Part shown: positions 28,529-48,168 of the stretch, piece by piece | How positions within the stretch are numbered: position 1 is the stretch's first letter | Layout: every line of letters starts with the position of its first letter | The notes under the pieces: generated by a model | What the model saw: the letters and a program-made list of their open reading frames with translations, nothing else | Database searches by the model: none | What the model was told of the DNA's origin: nothing | Program-made: the position numbers and the translations under genes | Assembly: GCF_023703325.1 (NCBI RefSeq) | Contig: NZ_JAMQGM010000030.1 | Span: 1-64,000, forward strand | From: Streptomyces meridianus | GTDB lineage: Bacteria > Actinomycetota > Actinomycetes > Streptomycetales > Streptomycetaceae | DNA length: 64,000 nucleotides | Reading direction: 5' to 3'

Positions 28529-30182
28529 ATGAGCGCACACACCCGCCGGCTTCGGGCCGGCAGCACGACGATCGCCGCCTTGGTGACAGCGGTACTGGCC
28601 TCGGGCCTGGTCACCGCGTCGGCGTCGGGCTCCGCCCCGTCGGCCGCACAACAGGCCGGTGCCGCGGGCGGTCGGCTCGATCTCGGGCCCACCGGCCTCC
28701 CCGAGACCCGCAGGACCACTGAGCTCCAGCCCGGAGTGACGTTGACGCGCATCACGCGCGGCAAGTCCGACACCTCGCTGACCTGGACGGTCGAGGCGCT
28801 GATCCCCTCGGGGTCCACTTCGCCCGACCCCGATGCACCGCCCCGGGCGATCTCGGATGAGGAGGCTGCCCGGGAGTTGGCCGGCCGGCTCCGGGCCAAG
28901 GGCTTCGATCCCCGCGTCGAGGAGGTGGCCCGTCCGTGCCGCCGACGTCCCCGCGGGCACGCTCGGGTACCGCGTCCGGATCGGTTCCTTCCGCACCAAG
29001 GCCGCGGCGGACGAGGAGAAGGCACGTCTGACGGCCGCGGGGAAAGCCGGCAACAGTGTCTACACCGGCTGGGACGGCGATCGCCGGGCCCGTGGGCCCT
29101 GGCACGTCGACGTCGTCACCGTCGACCCGAAGCGGTTCGACGGCCGGCTCGGCGCTTCCTACGGCGCCGACCTGCACGACCGGGACACCACGTCCGCCCT
29201 GGCGCAGGCCGCAGGCGCCAAGGTCGCCGTCAACGCGGGCTTCTTCGTGCTGGACCCGGCTGCCGGCGCTCCGGGTGACCCCGCCGGCGTCGGCGTCTAC
29301 CGGGGCAGGGTGCTGTCCGAACCCACCAACGGGCGCCCGTCGCTCGTCCTGCACGACGATGGACGCAGCGGAGTCGAACGGCTGACCTGGCGGGGGAGGG
29401 CCGAGGTCGGCGGCCGGCAGGTACGGCTGGACGGCATCAACCGGGTGCCCGGCCTGATCCGCAACTGCGGCGGTGACGCGAGCGACCGGCCCACGGCGCA
29501 GCCGCTGCACGACGTCACCTGCACCGACGACAGCGAACTCGTTGCCTTCACCCGCGACTACGGCCGCGAGACCCCCTCCGGGCCCGGCCGTGAGGTCGTC
29601 GTCGACGCGCACCACGTGGTGCGTTCCGTGGCGGGCGCCCGCGGCGCCGCGCTTCCGGCCGGTTCGACGTCGTTGCAGGCCACGGGCGCCTCGACCGCCG
29701 AGCTTGCCGACGTCCGCGTGGGCGACCGGCTGCCGGTCCGCTCCGGACTCGCCGGTGCCTCGGGCGCGCCGCGGCCGGTCGCCGGGGACACCACGATCGT
29801 CAACGGAGGGCCCCAGCTCGTCCGCGACGGCAAGGACGAGATCACCCAGCAGCGTGACGGCATGGTGCACGCCGATGACCCGAGCTTCTCGTACGGCTGG
29901 GCCGCCCAGCGCAATCCGCGGACGTTCGCCGGAACCGACCGCCGGGGACGCACCGTGCTCGTGACGGTCGACGGCCGCAGCACGGACGACCTGGGACTGA
30001 GCATCCCCGAAGCTGCGGACGTCGCCCGCTCGCTCGGACTGGTCGACGCCGTCAACCTCGACGGCGGCGGTTCCACGACCATGGCGGTCGACGGACGGGT
30101 CGTCGGCCGTCCGTCCGACCCCGCGGGGGAGCGACCCGTCGGGGACGGCGTCATGGTGCTGCCGCCGGCCCCCGGGGACTGA
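28529..30182 (+). pseudogene. secreted phosphodiester glycosidase (NAGPA-type) with SPOR-like repeat, frameshifted
   Basis: Two overlapping frames together make one protein of about 550 residues. The first (from ATG 28529) gives a signal peptide (about 1-35) and the start of the mature part; near 28934-28940 homology moves to the next frame (joining about residue 136), as if one base were added or two lost. The second frame holds a SPOR-like unit (GYRVRIGSFRTKAAADEEKA), then the NAGPA-type domain with AVNAGFF and VNLDGGGSTTMAV. Intact relatives are secreted enzymes of unknown substrate. It is a pseudogene or a sequencing error; the rest of both frames is clean. It lies between nusG and rplK, which are adjacent in S. 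coelicolor. Confidence 0.8.
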
Positions 30183-30364
30183 GGGCCCGGGGCCGGTGAG
30201 GGCCCGCAAGCGGCGTCGTTCCGGGTGGGAAGACGGCGGACGCCGCGGGACGAGGTGCCCGATTTTTGGCCCCGGGACGCCAACCGCTATCGTGGTGCGG
30301 TATGCCTCCGTCCGGATGACCGGAGCCGGAGGCGAAACACCTCTCACTAAGACCCGGAGAGAGC

Positions 30365-30799
30365 ATGCCTCCCAAGAAGAAGAAGGTCACGGGGCTGATC
30401 AAGCTCCAGATCCAGGCCGGTGCGGCCAACCCGGCGCCGCCGGTCGGTCCCGCGCTGGGCCAGCACGGCGTCAACATCATGGAGTTCTGCAAGGCCTACA
30501 ACGCCGCGACCGAGTCGCAGCGTGGCATGGTCGTGCCGGTGGAGATCACGGTCTACGAGGACCGTTCCTTCACCTTCGTGACCAAGACTCCGCCGGCCGC
30601 GAAGCTGATCCTCAAGGCCGCTGGTGTGGACAAGGGATCCGGCGAGCCCCACAAGACCAAGGTCGCCAAGATCACCCGCGACCAGGTCCGTGACATCGCC
30701 ACGACCAAGATGCCCGACCTGAACGCCAACGACATGGACGCCGCCGAGAAGATCATCGCCGGCACCGCGCGTTCCATGGGCATCACCGTCGAGGGCTGA
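30365..30799 (+). CDS. rplK: 50S ribosomal protein L11
   Basis: 144 residues, the full L11: N-terminal domain with [20 protein letters not shown] (stalk-base, thiostrepton-site proline-rich region) and C-terminal rRNA-binding domain ending [11 protein letters not shown]11 is needed for RelA-dependent (p)ppGpp synthesis and elongation factor binding. ATG follows GGAGAGAGC. First gene of rplK-rplA. Confidence 0.97.
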
Positions 30800-30892
30800 T
30801 TTCCGCACCCGAACAGGTGGGAGGGCCGGCGCGGCCCGTACCACCACTCCCACCGCGGCCCTCGCCGCAGTGAACACCACTGAGGAGTAGCA

Positions 30893-31615
30893 GTGAAGCG
30901 CAGCAAGACCCTCCGCGCTGCGGACGCCAAGGTCGAGTCGGGACGTCTGTACGCCCCGCTCGAGGCCGTCCGGCTCGCGAAGGACACCTCCGCCACGAAG
31001 TTCGACGCGACCGTCGAGGTCGCCCTGCGTCTGGGCGTCGACCCGCGCAAGGCCGACCAGATGGTCCGCGGCACCGTGAACCTTCCGCACGGCACCGGTA
31101 AGACCGCCCGGGTCCTGGTCTTCGCGACCGGTGACCGTGCCGAGGCCGCGCGTGCCGCGGGTGCCGACATCGTCGGCGCCGACGAGCTCATCGACGAGGT
31201 GTCGAAGGGCCGCCTGGACTTCGACGCCGTCGTCGCCACCCCGGACCTCATGGGCAAGGTCGGCCGCCTGGGCCGCGTGCTCGGTCCGCGTGGTCTGATG
31301 CCGAACCCGAAGACCGGCACGGTGACCCCGGACGTGGCCAAGGCCGTGACGGACATCAAGGGCGGCAAGATCGAGTTCCGTGTCGACAAGCACGCGAACC
31401 TCCACTTCATCATCGGCAAGGTCTCGTTCGACGAGCGCCAGCTGGTGGAGAACTACGGCGCGGCCCTGGACGAGATTCTCCGTCTCAAGCCGTCCGCCGC
31501 GAAGGGCCGCTACGTCAAGAAGGCGAGCCTGACCACCACGATGGGCCCCGGCATCCCGCTGGACCCGAACCGCAGCCGCAACCTCCTCGTCGAGGAGGAC
31601 CCGGCCGCCGTCTGA
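30893..31615 (+). CDS. rplA: 50S ribosomal protein L1
   Basis: 240 residues of the L1 stalk protein (starts KRSKTLRAADAKV; contains LGPRGLMPNPKTGTV, the conserved RNA-contact motif). L1 controls release of deacylated tRNA and, in other bacteria, represses its own operon by binding the message. GTG start follows TGAGGAG. 93 bases after rplK; a strong terminator follows. Confidence 0.97.
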   Translation: MKRSKTLRAADAKVESGRLYAPLEAVRLAKDTSATKFDATVEVALRLGVDPRKADQMVRGTVNLPHGTGKTARVLVFATGDRAEAARAAGADIVGADELIDEVSKGRLDFDAVVATPDLMGKVGRLGRVLGPRGLMPNPKTGTVTPDVAKAVTDIKGGKIEFRVDKHANLHFIIGKVSFDERQLVENYGAALDEILRLKPSAAKGRYVKKASLTTTMGPGIPLDPNRSRNLLVEEDPAAV

Positions 31616-31643
31616 TCCCCCCGGGATCGCAGCAGCCGAGCGA

Positions 31644-31687
31644 CGAGCCGGGCCCGCCCTCTTTCCGGAGAGGGCGGGCCCGGCTCG
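31644..31687 (+). terminator. strong 19-bp hairpin after rplA
   Basis: Perfect inverted repeat: arms 31644-31662 and 31669-31687 with a TTCCGG loop. It closes the rplK-rplA unit. Confidence 0.85.
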
Positions 31688-31883
31688 CTGTGTGACGGGC
31701 CGAACCGCCATCACCGGGCTCGGGGGACGGCGCCCGGGTGGGAGGCCGGCCGTGGCCCGCATCGATGCGGCGTGTGCGTCCGTGATCCCGTCGGGGTGGG
31801 ATCGAAGCTCTTCCACGGGTCCCTGTGCGTCCTCCCGTGCACTACCGTTCGCCCCCGGACCGAAACACATGAGGGGTGGGGAC

Positions 31884-32813
31884 ATGGGGACCATGACCAT
31901 ACGACGTACCGGTGTCACGCTGGCGGCGGTTGCGCTGTTCGCCGGTACCGTCGGATGCCAGAACGACGACAAGTCCGCGAAGGACTCCGCGAGCAGCCCC
32001 GAGGCGACGCAGCGGACGCCGGCCCAGGCCCTCGACGCGGCGTTCGAGAAGACCTCCGACGCCAAGTCGGCCAAGGTCGACATGACCGTGTCGGCGCCCT
32101 CCGGTTCCGCAGAGGGCGGGGACATGGAGATGTCCGGCGTGATGGGCTGGAACCCCACCATCATGGACATGACCGTGTCGGGATCCATGTTCGGCGGTAT
32201 GGGCGCCGACGCGCCGGAGAAGCTCCGGATGGTCTGGGTCGACAACGTCATGTACATGGACATGGGCACCGAGGCGGCGGCCCAGGCCGGCGGGAAGCGC
32301 TGGATGAAACTGGACGTCGCCGCCGCGGCCGAGGCCTCCGGCGACGAGAAGGCGGTCAAGGCCATGACCGCAGGGCTCGAGGAGATGAACCAGGACCCCT
32401 CGCAGCAGCTGGCGATGCTGCTGGACTCGCCCAACCTCAAGCACATCGGCCCCGACAAGGTCGACGGCGAGGCCGCGGAGCACTACAAGGGCCGGCTCAC
32501 CCTCGACGAGATGACCGAGAAGAACGCGGCCATGCTCGAGGCGCTCAGCGAGAAGGAGCGCAAGCAGCTCGTCGAGAACATGAAGAAGGCCGGCATCAAG
32601 GGCTACGACACCGAGGTCTGGGTCAACGAGGACGACTACCCGGTCAAGATGGTCGTCGGGATCGACTCCCGTGAGGGCCTGACGAAGGTGACCTCCCGGT
32701 ACTCCGACTACGGAGCCGCCGCGAAGGTCGAGGCCCCGCCGGCCGGCGAGACCATCGACCTGATGGAGATGCTGAAGGAGCTCGGCGGATCGGGGGCCGG
32801 CAGCGGCCTCTGA
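31884..32813 (+). CDS. putative lipoprotein, LppX/LprG-like
   Basis: About 309 residues. N-terminal membrane segment ends in a lipobox-like GTVGC (Cys about residue 26), so it is likely lipid-anchored outside the membrane. The mature part is Met- and Lys-rich and shows the layout of the LppX/LprAFG-type proteins (ALDAAFEKTSDAKSAKVDM near the start, then beta-rich stretches). Such proteins bind hydrophobic ligands in mycobacteria; no function is assigned here. In-frame ATGs at 31869, 31884 and 31893 are all possible. A lipoprotein gene is also found between rplA and rplJ in S. coelicolor. Confidence 0.75.
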   Translation: MGTMTIRRTGVTLAAVALFAGTVGCQNDDKSAKDSASSPEATQRTPAQALDAAFEKTSDAKSAKVDMTVSAPSGSAEGGDMEMSGVMGWNPTIMDMTVSGSMFGGMGADAPEKLRMVWVDNVMYMDMGTEAAAQAGGKRWMKLDVAAAAEASGDEKAVKAMTAGLEEMNQDPSQQLAMLLDSPNLKHIGPDKVDGEAAEHYKGRLTLDEMTEKNAAMLEALSEKERKQLVENMKKAGIKGYDTEVWVNEDDYPVKMVVGIDSREGLTKVTSRYSDYGAAAKVEAPPAGETIDLMEMLKELGGSGAGSGL

Positions 32814-32820
32814 CGGCGAT

Positions 32821-32850
32821 TTGCCCGAGGCGCAGGCGTTCGCGTACCCT
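32821..32850 (+). promoter_or_regulatory. candidate promoter of rplJ-rplL
   Basis: TTGCCC, 18-base spacer, TACCCT, just after the lipoprotein stop and about 218 bases before rplJ, leaving a long leader. Confidence 0.5.
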
Positions 32851-32856
32851 TCCGGG

Positions 32857-33052
32857 GAAGCCAAAGACCGCCGGTCGTTGCTGCGCCCGAATGGGTGCGG
32901 TGGCCGAAGGATCCGCTGACTGCGGACGACCCGCGCAGGTGAATGAGGATTGTGTTCCCGGAAGCTCGCTTCCGGTGGAACTCTGCCCCGTGCGCCTGCG
33001 CCCGGGGCGTTTTCGTCGTTCGAGCCCCTTCCGAGCGGTCCGATCACCCGGA
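32857..33052 (+). promoter_or_regulatory. L10-type ribosomal protein leader of rplJ, with attenuator-like hairpin
   Basis: Long untranslated leader containing GACCGCCGGTC and the ACTGCGGACGACCCGCGCAGGTG element, which resembles the known L10 leader that binds the L10-L12 complex to control rplJL. Further on are a hairpin CCGGAAG / CTTCCGG (32958-32975) and a second, GCCCCG / CGGGGC (32985-33008), followed by GTTTTCG, which could act as a terminator or attenuator. Confidence 0.6.
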
Positions 33053-33067
33053 AGGAGGCCGAGGCTC

Positions 33068-33628
33068 ATGGCGAGGCCCGACAAGGCTGCCGCGGTTACC
33101 GAGCTGACGGACAAGTTCCGCAGCTCCAACGCCGCTGTGCTGACCGAGTACCGCGGTCTCACCGTGGCACAGCTCAAGCAGCTGCGCCGTTCGCTCGGTG
33201 AGAACGCCCAGTACGCCGTGGTGAAGAACACGCTGACCAAGATCGCGGCCAACGAGGCCGGGATCAACACGCTGGACGACCTCTTCGAGGGTCCGACGGC
33301 GGTTGCCTTCGTCACCGGTGACCCGGTGGAGTCGGCGAAGGGTCTCCGTGACTTCTCCAAGGAGAACCCCAATCTCGTCATCAAGGGCGGTGTCCTTGAC
33401 GGCAAGGCGCTGTCCGCCGACGAGATCAAGAAGCTCGCGGACCTCGAGTCCCGTGAGGTGCTGCTCGCCAAGCTTGCCGGTGGCATGAAGGCGTCCATGG
33501 CCAAGGCCGCGGCGACCTTCCAGGCCCCGCTCTCGAAGTTCGTCCGCACCGCGGACGCACTTCGCAGCAAGGTCGAGCAGGGCGGTGCCGGCACGCCGGC
33601 TCCCGCCGAGGCCGAGGCCGGCGAGTAA
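33068..33628 (+). CDS. rplJ: 50S ribosomal protein L10
   Basis: 186 residues. Stalk base protein that carries the L7/L12 dimers. Begins MARPDKAAAVTELTDKFRSS, contains YRGLTVAQLKQLRRSL and VVKNTLTKIA, with a C-terminal Ala/Lys helix for L12 binding. ATG 33068 is chosen; GGAAGGAGG lies ahead and the upstream frame is leader. Followed by rplL. Confidence 0.97.
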   Translation: MARPDKAAAVTELTDKFRSSNAAVLTEYRGLTVAQLKQLRRSLGENAQYAVVKNTLTKIAANEAGINTLDDLFEGPTAVAFVTGDPVESAKGLRDFSKENPNLVIKGGVLDGKALSADEIKKLADLESREVLLAKLAGGMKASMAKAAATFQAPLSKFVRTADALRSKVEQGGAGTPAPAEAEAGE

Positions 33629-33762
33629 TCACACGCTCCGCGTGTGATCTCGCCACCGTCACGGTCGCAGCGGGCCCGTATACGAAGTACTGCCGCAAGG
33701 CAGACGCCCGCCACAGAAGAGCTGTACATCCGGCACCTGCCGAATAGTGGAAGGACGCCATC

Positions 33763-34149
33763 ATGGCGAAGCTGTCCCAGGACGACCTGCTCGAGCAGTT
33801 CAGCGAGATGACCCTCATCGAGCTCTCCGAGTTCGTGAAGGCCTTCGAGGAGAAGTTCGACGTCGAGGCTGCCGCTCCGGTCGCCGTCGCCGCCGCCGGC
33901 GCCCCGGGCGCCCCGGCCGCCGAGGCTGCTGAGGAGCAGGACGAGTTCGACGTCATCCTCACCGGCGCCGGCGACAAGAAGATCCAGGTCATCAAGGTCG
34001 TGCGTGAGCTGACCTCGCTGGGTCTGAAGGAAGCCAAGGACCTCGTCGACGGCACCCCGAAGCCGGTCCTCGAGAAGGTCAGCAAGGAAGCTGCCGAGAA
34101 GGCCGCCGAGTCCCTCAAGGGCGCCGGCGCGGCTGTCGAGGTCAAGTGA
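33763..34149 (+). CDS. rplL: 50S ribosomal protein L7/L12
   Basis: 128 residues: N-terminal dimerisation part (about 1-35), Ala/Pro/Gly hinge (36-58), and C-terminal domain with GDKKIQVIKVVRELTSLGLKEAK, which recruits translation factors. ATG follows GGAAGG. Two hairpins follow the stop, so rplJL is probably separated from rpoBC in part. Confidence 0.97.
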   Translation: MAKLSQDDLLEQFSEMTLIELSEFVKAFEEKFDVEAAAPVAVAAAGAPGAPAAEAAEEQDEFDVILTGAGDKKIQVIKVVRELTSLGLKEAKDLVDGTPKPVLEKVSKEAAEKAAESLKGAGAAVEVK

Positions 34150-34155
34150 CCCGCT

Positions 34156-34230
34156 GAGTCCGCCCCCACCGCGCCTCGGCGCGGGGTCGGACTCGCTCCG
34201 GAGGGCGATCACCCGTCAGGGTGGTCGCCC
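34156..34230 (+). terminator. tandem hairpins after rplL
   Basis: First hairpin 34156-34194 (GAGTCCG ... CGGACTC outer arms, inner GCGC pairs). Second 34203-34230: GGGCGATCACCC and GGGTGGTCGCCC, 12 pairs with one G-T, loop GTCA, followed by TTCGG. They separate rplL from the rpoB promoter region. Confidence 0.65.
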
Positions 34231-34532
34231 TTCGGCGTTGCAGCCTCGGTTGCGTCGCCCTGCTGCGACCTGCGGGTAGGGTGATCATCGTTGCTCCGGC
34301 GGCTCGACCGGCAACCCGGTCCCCGCAGTGGGGGGCCTTGACGAACGGCAGCAGGCGCGCGATTCTCAGGTCGCGTCTCATATCGATCCACGTTCGAGGC
34401 ATGGATCGGTGAAGCAATGGGAATGCCTGATCCGAGCGCCGAACGGGAACCGAGGCCCGTCCGGCGTCACAACAGATGGGGGAGACCCCGCGGGAGGAGA
34501 GATTGGCCCTGCCGGTCTCCGGGAAACCGCTC

Positions 34533-34561
34533 TGGACATCAGTGAGCCGAGTGGCTACACT
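34533..34561 (+). promoter_or_regulatory. candidate rpoBC promoter
   Basis: TGGACA, 17-base spacer, TACACT: a close match to the principal sigma factor consensus, 161 bases before the chosen rpoB start. A weaker TTGACG-N17-GATTCT pair lies upstream at 34338-34366. The rest of the 570-base gap between rplL and rpoB holds no gene. Confidence 0.65.
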
Positions 34562-34722
34562 GACCCTTTGCGCTGCCTGTTAGCTGCCCTCTGCCCGTCG
34601 CCAAGGGTAAGCCCTCACTCGAGCATTACGGTTGAAGCCTCCATGACCTGGAGTTTTCCTCTCTGTGCCCGTCTGGGACCGGTACGCGCGTAGTGAGTCC
34701 GAGCCCTCGGAAGGACCCCCTC

Positions 34723-38205
<3,483 letters not shown>

Positions 38206-38363
38206 CGGTTCGGCCGGGGCTCGCCCCGTGTGAGTCCCGGCCAACCCGGACCGTACAGACCACGATGAAGACACAGCCGCTGCCGAGCGGTCCCTCCGCC
38301 CCCTCGGGGGAGGCGGGAACCCCCGGAAGCGGCGACAAACCCCGAAAGAGGGATTGACGACAA

Positions 38364-42278
<3,915 letters not shown>

Positions 42279-42346
42279 ATCGACGCCTGTTCCCCGCCGG
42301 CCTCCCGAGCCGGTGAGGAACGGCAGCGGTTCCTGAGCGCACGCGC

Positions 42347-42380
42347 ACAGGGCGGCCCCCCGACGTGGGGGCCGCCCTGT
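42347..42380 (+). terminator. perfect 14-bp hairpin after rpoC
   Basis: ACAGGGCGGCCCCC and its complement flank a CGACGT loop, 68 bases past the rpoC stop. Confidence 0.8.
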
Positions 42381-42439
42381 GGCGTTCCCGGAGGAACCGG
42401 GTGGCCCCGTCCGGCGTCCCCGCTCCTGACGAGGGCGAA

Positions 42440-42976
42440 ATGCCGGACGGGGGAGACATGATGTGGCCGCAGCCATGGCAGGGTGACGGCCCCGGGATGC
42501 GGGCGGGGCATGCGGACCGGGAGCGCACGATGGACGTGCTGAAGGCGGCCTACGCCGAGGGGCGGTTGTCCCACGGGGAATACGTGCAGCGGATCGACTG
42601 CGCTCATCGTGCCGTCACTCTGGGGGAGTTGTCGGGGCTCGTCCGTGATCTGCCGCAAGGTCCTGTGCCGGTGATGATGCCGCAGCAGCAGCCGTTTCCG
42701 GCTCAGCTGCCGGCCACGTTCCTGCCGAGACCGCCGCTGCCGCCTCCCAACGGGATGGCGGTGGGCTCATTGATCTGCGGCATGCTGACGGTCGTGACCT
42801 GGGGAGTGGCCGGGGTGCCGGCCGTCGTTCTCGGGCATGTGGCCAAGTCCCGGATCCGGCGCACCGGGGAGCGGGGCGAGGGCATGGCCACTGCGGGCCT
42901 GGTGCTCGGTTATGTGTCCGTGGCCTTCTGGGCGGTGGTCCTGTGCATGGCCATGGTCATGATGATCACGCAGTAG
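42440..42976 (+). CDS. DUF1707 and DUF4190-type small membrane protein
   Basis: About 178 residues. Residues 30-80 (RAGHADRERTMDVLKAAYAEGRLSHGEY in two halves) match the DUF1707 SHOCT-like unit common in actinobacteria. A Pro/Gln linker follows, then two membrane helices with GMLTVVTWGVAGVPAVVLGH and GLVLGYVSVAFWAVV, as in DUF4190. No function is known. ATG 42440 follows GAGGG; ATG 42458 is also possible. A gene of this kind between rpoC and rpsL may be conserved in relatives. Confidence 0.78.
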   Translation: MPDGGDMMWPQPWQGDGPGMRAGHADRERTMDVLKAAYAEGRLSHGEYVQRIDCAHRAVTLGELSGLVRDLPQGPVPVMMPQQQPFPAQLPATFLPRPPLPPPNGMAVGSLICGMLTVVTWGVAGVPAVVLGHVAKSRIRRTGERGEGMATAGLVLGYVSVAFWAVVLCMAMVMMITQ

Positions 42977-43016
42977 GGTCCGTCTCGGGCCGGATGTCCT
43001 GCGCGTGACAGTTGTT

Positions 43017-43045
43017 TTGACCGCAGAGGATGCGGTAGGTACGCT
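43017..43045 (+). promoter_or_regulatory. promoter of the str operon (rpsL)
   Basis: TTGACC, 17-base spacer, TACGCT, about 214 bases before rpsL. Elements and spacing are close to the principal sigma factor consensus. Confidence 0.7.
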
Positions 43046-43160
43046 CTGACCTTGTGCCTGGGGTGTCCCTGGGCTCCCATGCGCTCTTGCAGGTGCGGGG
43101 AGTCCGAGGTCGAGACACCGAAATCTGCACCTTTCCGCTCCTGCGGCGGTCTGCAGCCTT

Positions 43161-43187
43161 CGACACACCCGACCGCGTGGGTCGGGG
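43161..43187 (+). promoter_or_regulatory. rpsL leader stem-loop, copy 1 of a motif shared with the rpsJ leader
   Basis: CGACACA then a hairpin with arms CCCGACC / GGTCGGG and loop GCGTG, in the rpsL untranslated leader. The same 25-base stretch with one change occurs in the rpsJ leader at 48144-48168. It may be a binding site for a ribosomal protein or other shared regulator. Confidence 0.55.
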
Positions 43188-43258
43188 AAACCGTCGAGAT
43201 CCACGGGAAAACCCCAGGTTAGCTTCAACGAGATCGGCACACAGAAACCGGAGAAACG

Positions 43259-43630
43259 GTGCCTACGATCCAGCAGCTGGTCCGCAAGGGCCGGCAGGAC
43301 AAGGTCGAAAAGAACAAGACGCCCGCCCTCGAGGGTTCCCCTCAGCGCCGCGGCGTCTGCACGCGTGTGTTCACGACCACCCCGAAGAAGCCGAACTCGG
43401 CCCTGCGTAAGGTCGCGCGTGTGCGTCTGACCAGCGGGATCGAGGTCACGGCTTACATTCCGGGTGAGGGACACAACCTGCAGGAGCACTCCATCGTGCT
43501 CGTGCGTGGTGGCCGTGTGAAGGACCTGCCGGGTGTTCGCTACAAGATCATTCGCGGCTCCCTCGACACCCAGGGTGTCAAGAACCGCAAGCAGGCCCGC
43601 AGCCGCTACGGCGCCAAGAAGGAGAAGTAA
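43259..43630 (+). CDS. rpsL: 30S ribosomal protein S12
   Basis: 123 residues, decoding-centre protein. Lys43 in TTPKKPNSALRK and Lys88 in GRVKDLPGVRY are the wild-type residues at the streptomycin-resistance positions, so no resistance change is seen. GTG start follows CCGGAGAAAC. First gene of rpsL-rpsG-fusA-tuf. Confidence 0.97.
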   Translation: MPTIQQLVRKGRQDKVEKNKTPALEGSPQRRGVCTRVFTTTPKKPNSALRKVARVRLTSGIEVTAYIPGEGHNLQEHSIVLVRGGRVKDLPGVRYKIIRGSLDTQGVKNRKQARSRYGAKKEK

Positions 43631-43632
43631 GC

Positions 43633-44103
43633 ATGCCTCGTAAGGGCCCCGCCCCGAAGCGCCCGGTCATCATCGACCCGGTCTACGGTTCTCCTCTTGT
43701 CACCTCGCTGATCAACAAGGTTCTGCTGAACGGCAAGCGCTCCACCGCTGAGCGCATTGTCTACGGTGCCATGGAGGGCCTCCGCGAGAAGACCGGCAAC
43801 GACCCGGTCATCACGCTGAAGCGCGCGCTGGAGAACATCAAGCCGACCCTCGAGGTCAAGTCCCGTCGTGTCGGTGGCGCCACCTACCAGGTGCCGGTCG
43901 AGGTCAAGCCCGGCCGCGCCTCCACCCTCGCGCTGCGCTGGCTCGTCGGGTACTCCCGTGCTCGTCGCGAGAAGACCATGACCGAGCGCCTCATGAACGA
44001 ACTCATGGACGCCAGCAACGGTCTCGGTGCTTCGGTCAAGCGTCGCGAGGACACCCACAAGATGGCCGAGTCCAACAAGGCCTTCGCGCACTACCGCTGG
44101 TAG
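43633..44103 (+). CDS. rpsG: 30S ribosomal protein S7
   Basis: 156 residues (MPRKGPAPKRPVIIDPVYGS...; RRVGGATYQVPVEV; RLMNELMDASNG). Nucleates assembly of the 30S head and, in E. coli, represses the str operon by binding the rpsL-rpsG spacer; here that spacer is only two bases, so that mechanism would need another site. ATG start. Confidence 0.97.
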   Translation: MPRKGPAPKRPVIIDPVYGSPLVTSLINKVLLNGKRSTAERIVYGAMEGLREKTGNDPVITLKRALENIKPTLEVKSRRVGGATYQVPVEVKPGRASTLALRWLVGYSRARREKTMTERLMNELMDASNGLGASVKRREDTHKMAESNKAFAHYRW

Positions 44104-44141
44104 TCGCTACCCCATCGAAACCGAGAGAAGACTGAAGCCTT

Positions 44142-46262
<2,121 letters not shown>

Positions 46263-46312
46263 CACAGAGCTGCTCAGCGATTAGGCTGGAGCAATAAGGC
46301 ATCCGGGTTCAT

Positions 46313-46346
46313 CCCGTCGCGGGACGTGCACGTGTTCCGCGACGGG
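46313..46346 (+). promoter_or_regulatory. hairpin in the fusA-tuf spacer
   Basis: CCCGTCGCGG and CCGCGACGGG, 10 exact pairs with a 14-base loop, in the 214-base gap before tuf. A separate tuf promoter or processing site is known in this gap in other streptomycetes; no clear -10/-35 pair could be assigned here. Confidence 0.5.
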
Positions 46347-46476
46347 CCCCGGGGCCCGCCCCCAAGCGAATACGGCCAAGGGCATCCCCTCGGGGTCCTG
46401 GTCGGTTCGGAAAGACCACCTGAACCCATCCGCAAAGTGTGGGTGGAGTACAGCACCAGTCCACAGGAGGACCCCA

Positions 46477-47670
<1,194 letters not shown>

Positions 47671-47725
47671 CCTGGTCGCCTCTCGCCCCCTGCGGGTGAG
47701 CGGCAGCTCTCCGGAGCGTTTTGTT

Positions 47726-47764
47726 CAAGGGCTCTGCCCGTCCTCGTGACGGGCAGAGCCCTTG
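47726..47764 (+). terminator. perfect 17-bp hairpin after tuf
   Basis: Arms 47726-47742 and 47748-47764 with CTCGT loop, 55 bases past tuf. Ends the str operon. Confidence 0.85.
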
Positions 47765-47865
47765 GCGTGTTGCTGCACCGACTGGCCGGTGCCGGGCGCC
47801 GGTTGGCGGGTGGAGTCTGCGGTCGCCGTGACGCCGGCTCCGGACACCCTGGTGGGGGCGGGTAC

Positions 47866-47903
47866 TTGATTGGCGTCGTGCATGCCCTGTATGGCACACT
47901 AGC
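47866..47903 (+). promoter_or_regulatory. possible promoter region of the S10 operon
   Basis: TTGATT at 47866 with TGTATG 16 bases on, or TTGGCG at 47870 with CACACT 19 bases on; neither pair is ideal. A promoter is expected in this 579-base gap between tuf and rpsJ, which otherwise holds only the tuf terminator and the shared stem-loop. Confidence 0.35.
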
Positions 47904-48143
47904 CAGGTTGCTCGGTTGAGTGCCGATGCTGCGCGTCTCCCGCCGGGAGAACTGGAAGCGAGTCCCGCGGTACTCGTCGCTCCTTCTCAGGAGCGGAAGT
48001 ACGGGAATCTTCCGGGAAGCGTCAGCGGGGTCTCGGCCAGGCATCCGGTGGGTGTTCTCCCCCGCGTGAGCAATCACGGCAGCGGCCTCGGGCCGCACCC
48101 CCTCGGCAGGGAAATCTCTCAGGAGATGTCTTTGGAGGGAGTG

Positions 48144-48168
48144 CGACACGCCCGACCGCGTGGGTCGG
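48144..48168 (+). promoter_or_regulatory. rpsJ leader stem-loop, copy 2 of the motif shared with the rpsL leader
   Basis: CGACACG then arms CCGACC / GGTCGG with loop GCGTG. 24 of 25 bases equal the rpsL leader copy. It lies about 80 bases before rpsJ. Confidence 0.55.

Noticed and set aside
43259..43630. Streptomycin-resistance change in rpsL
   Set aside because: Lys43 and Lys88 are wild type.
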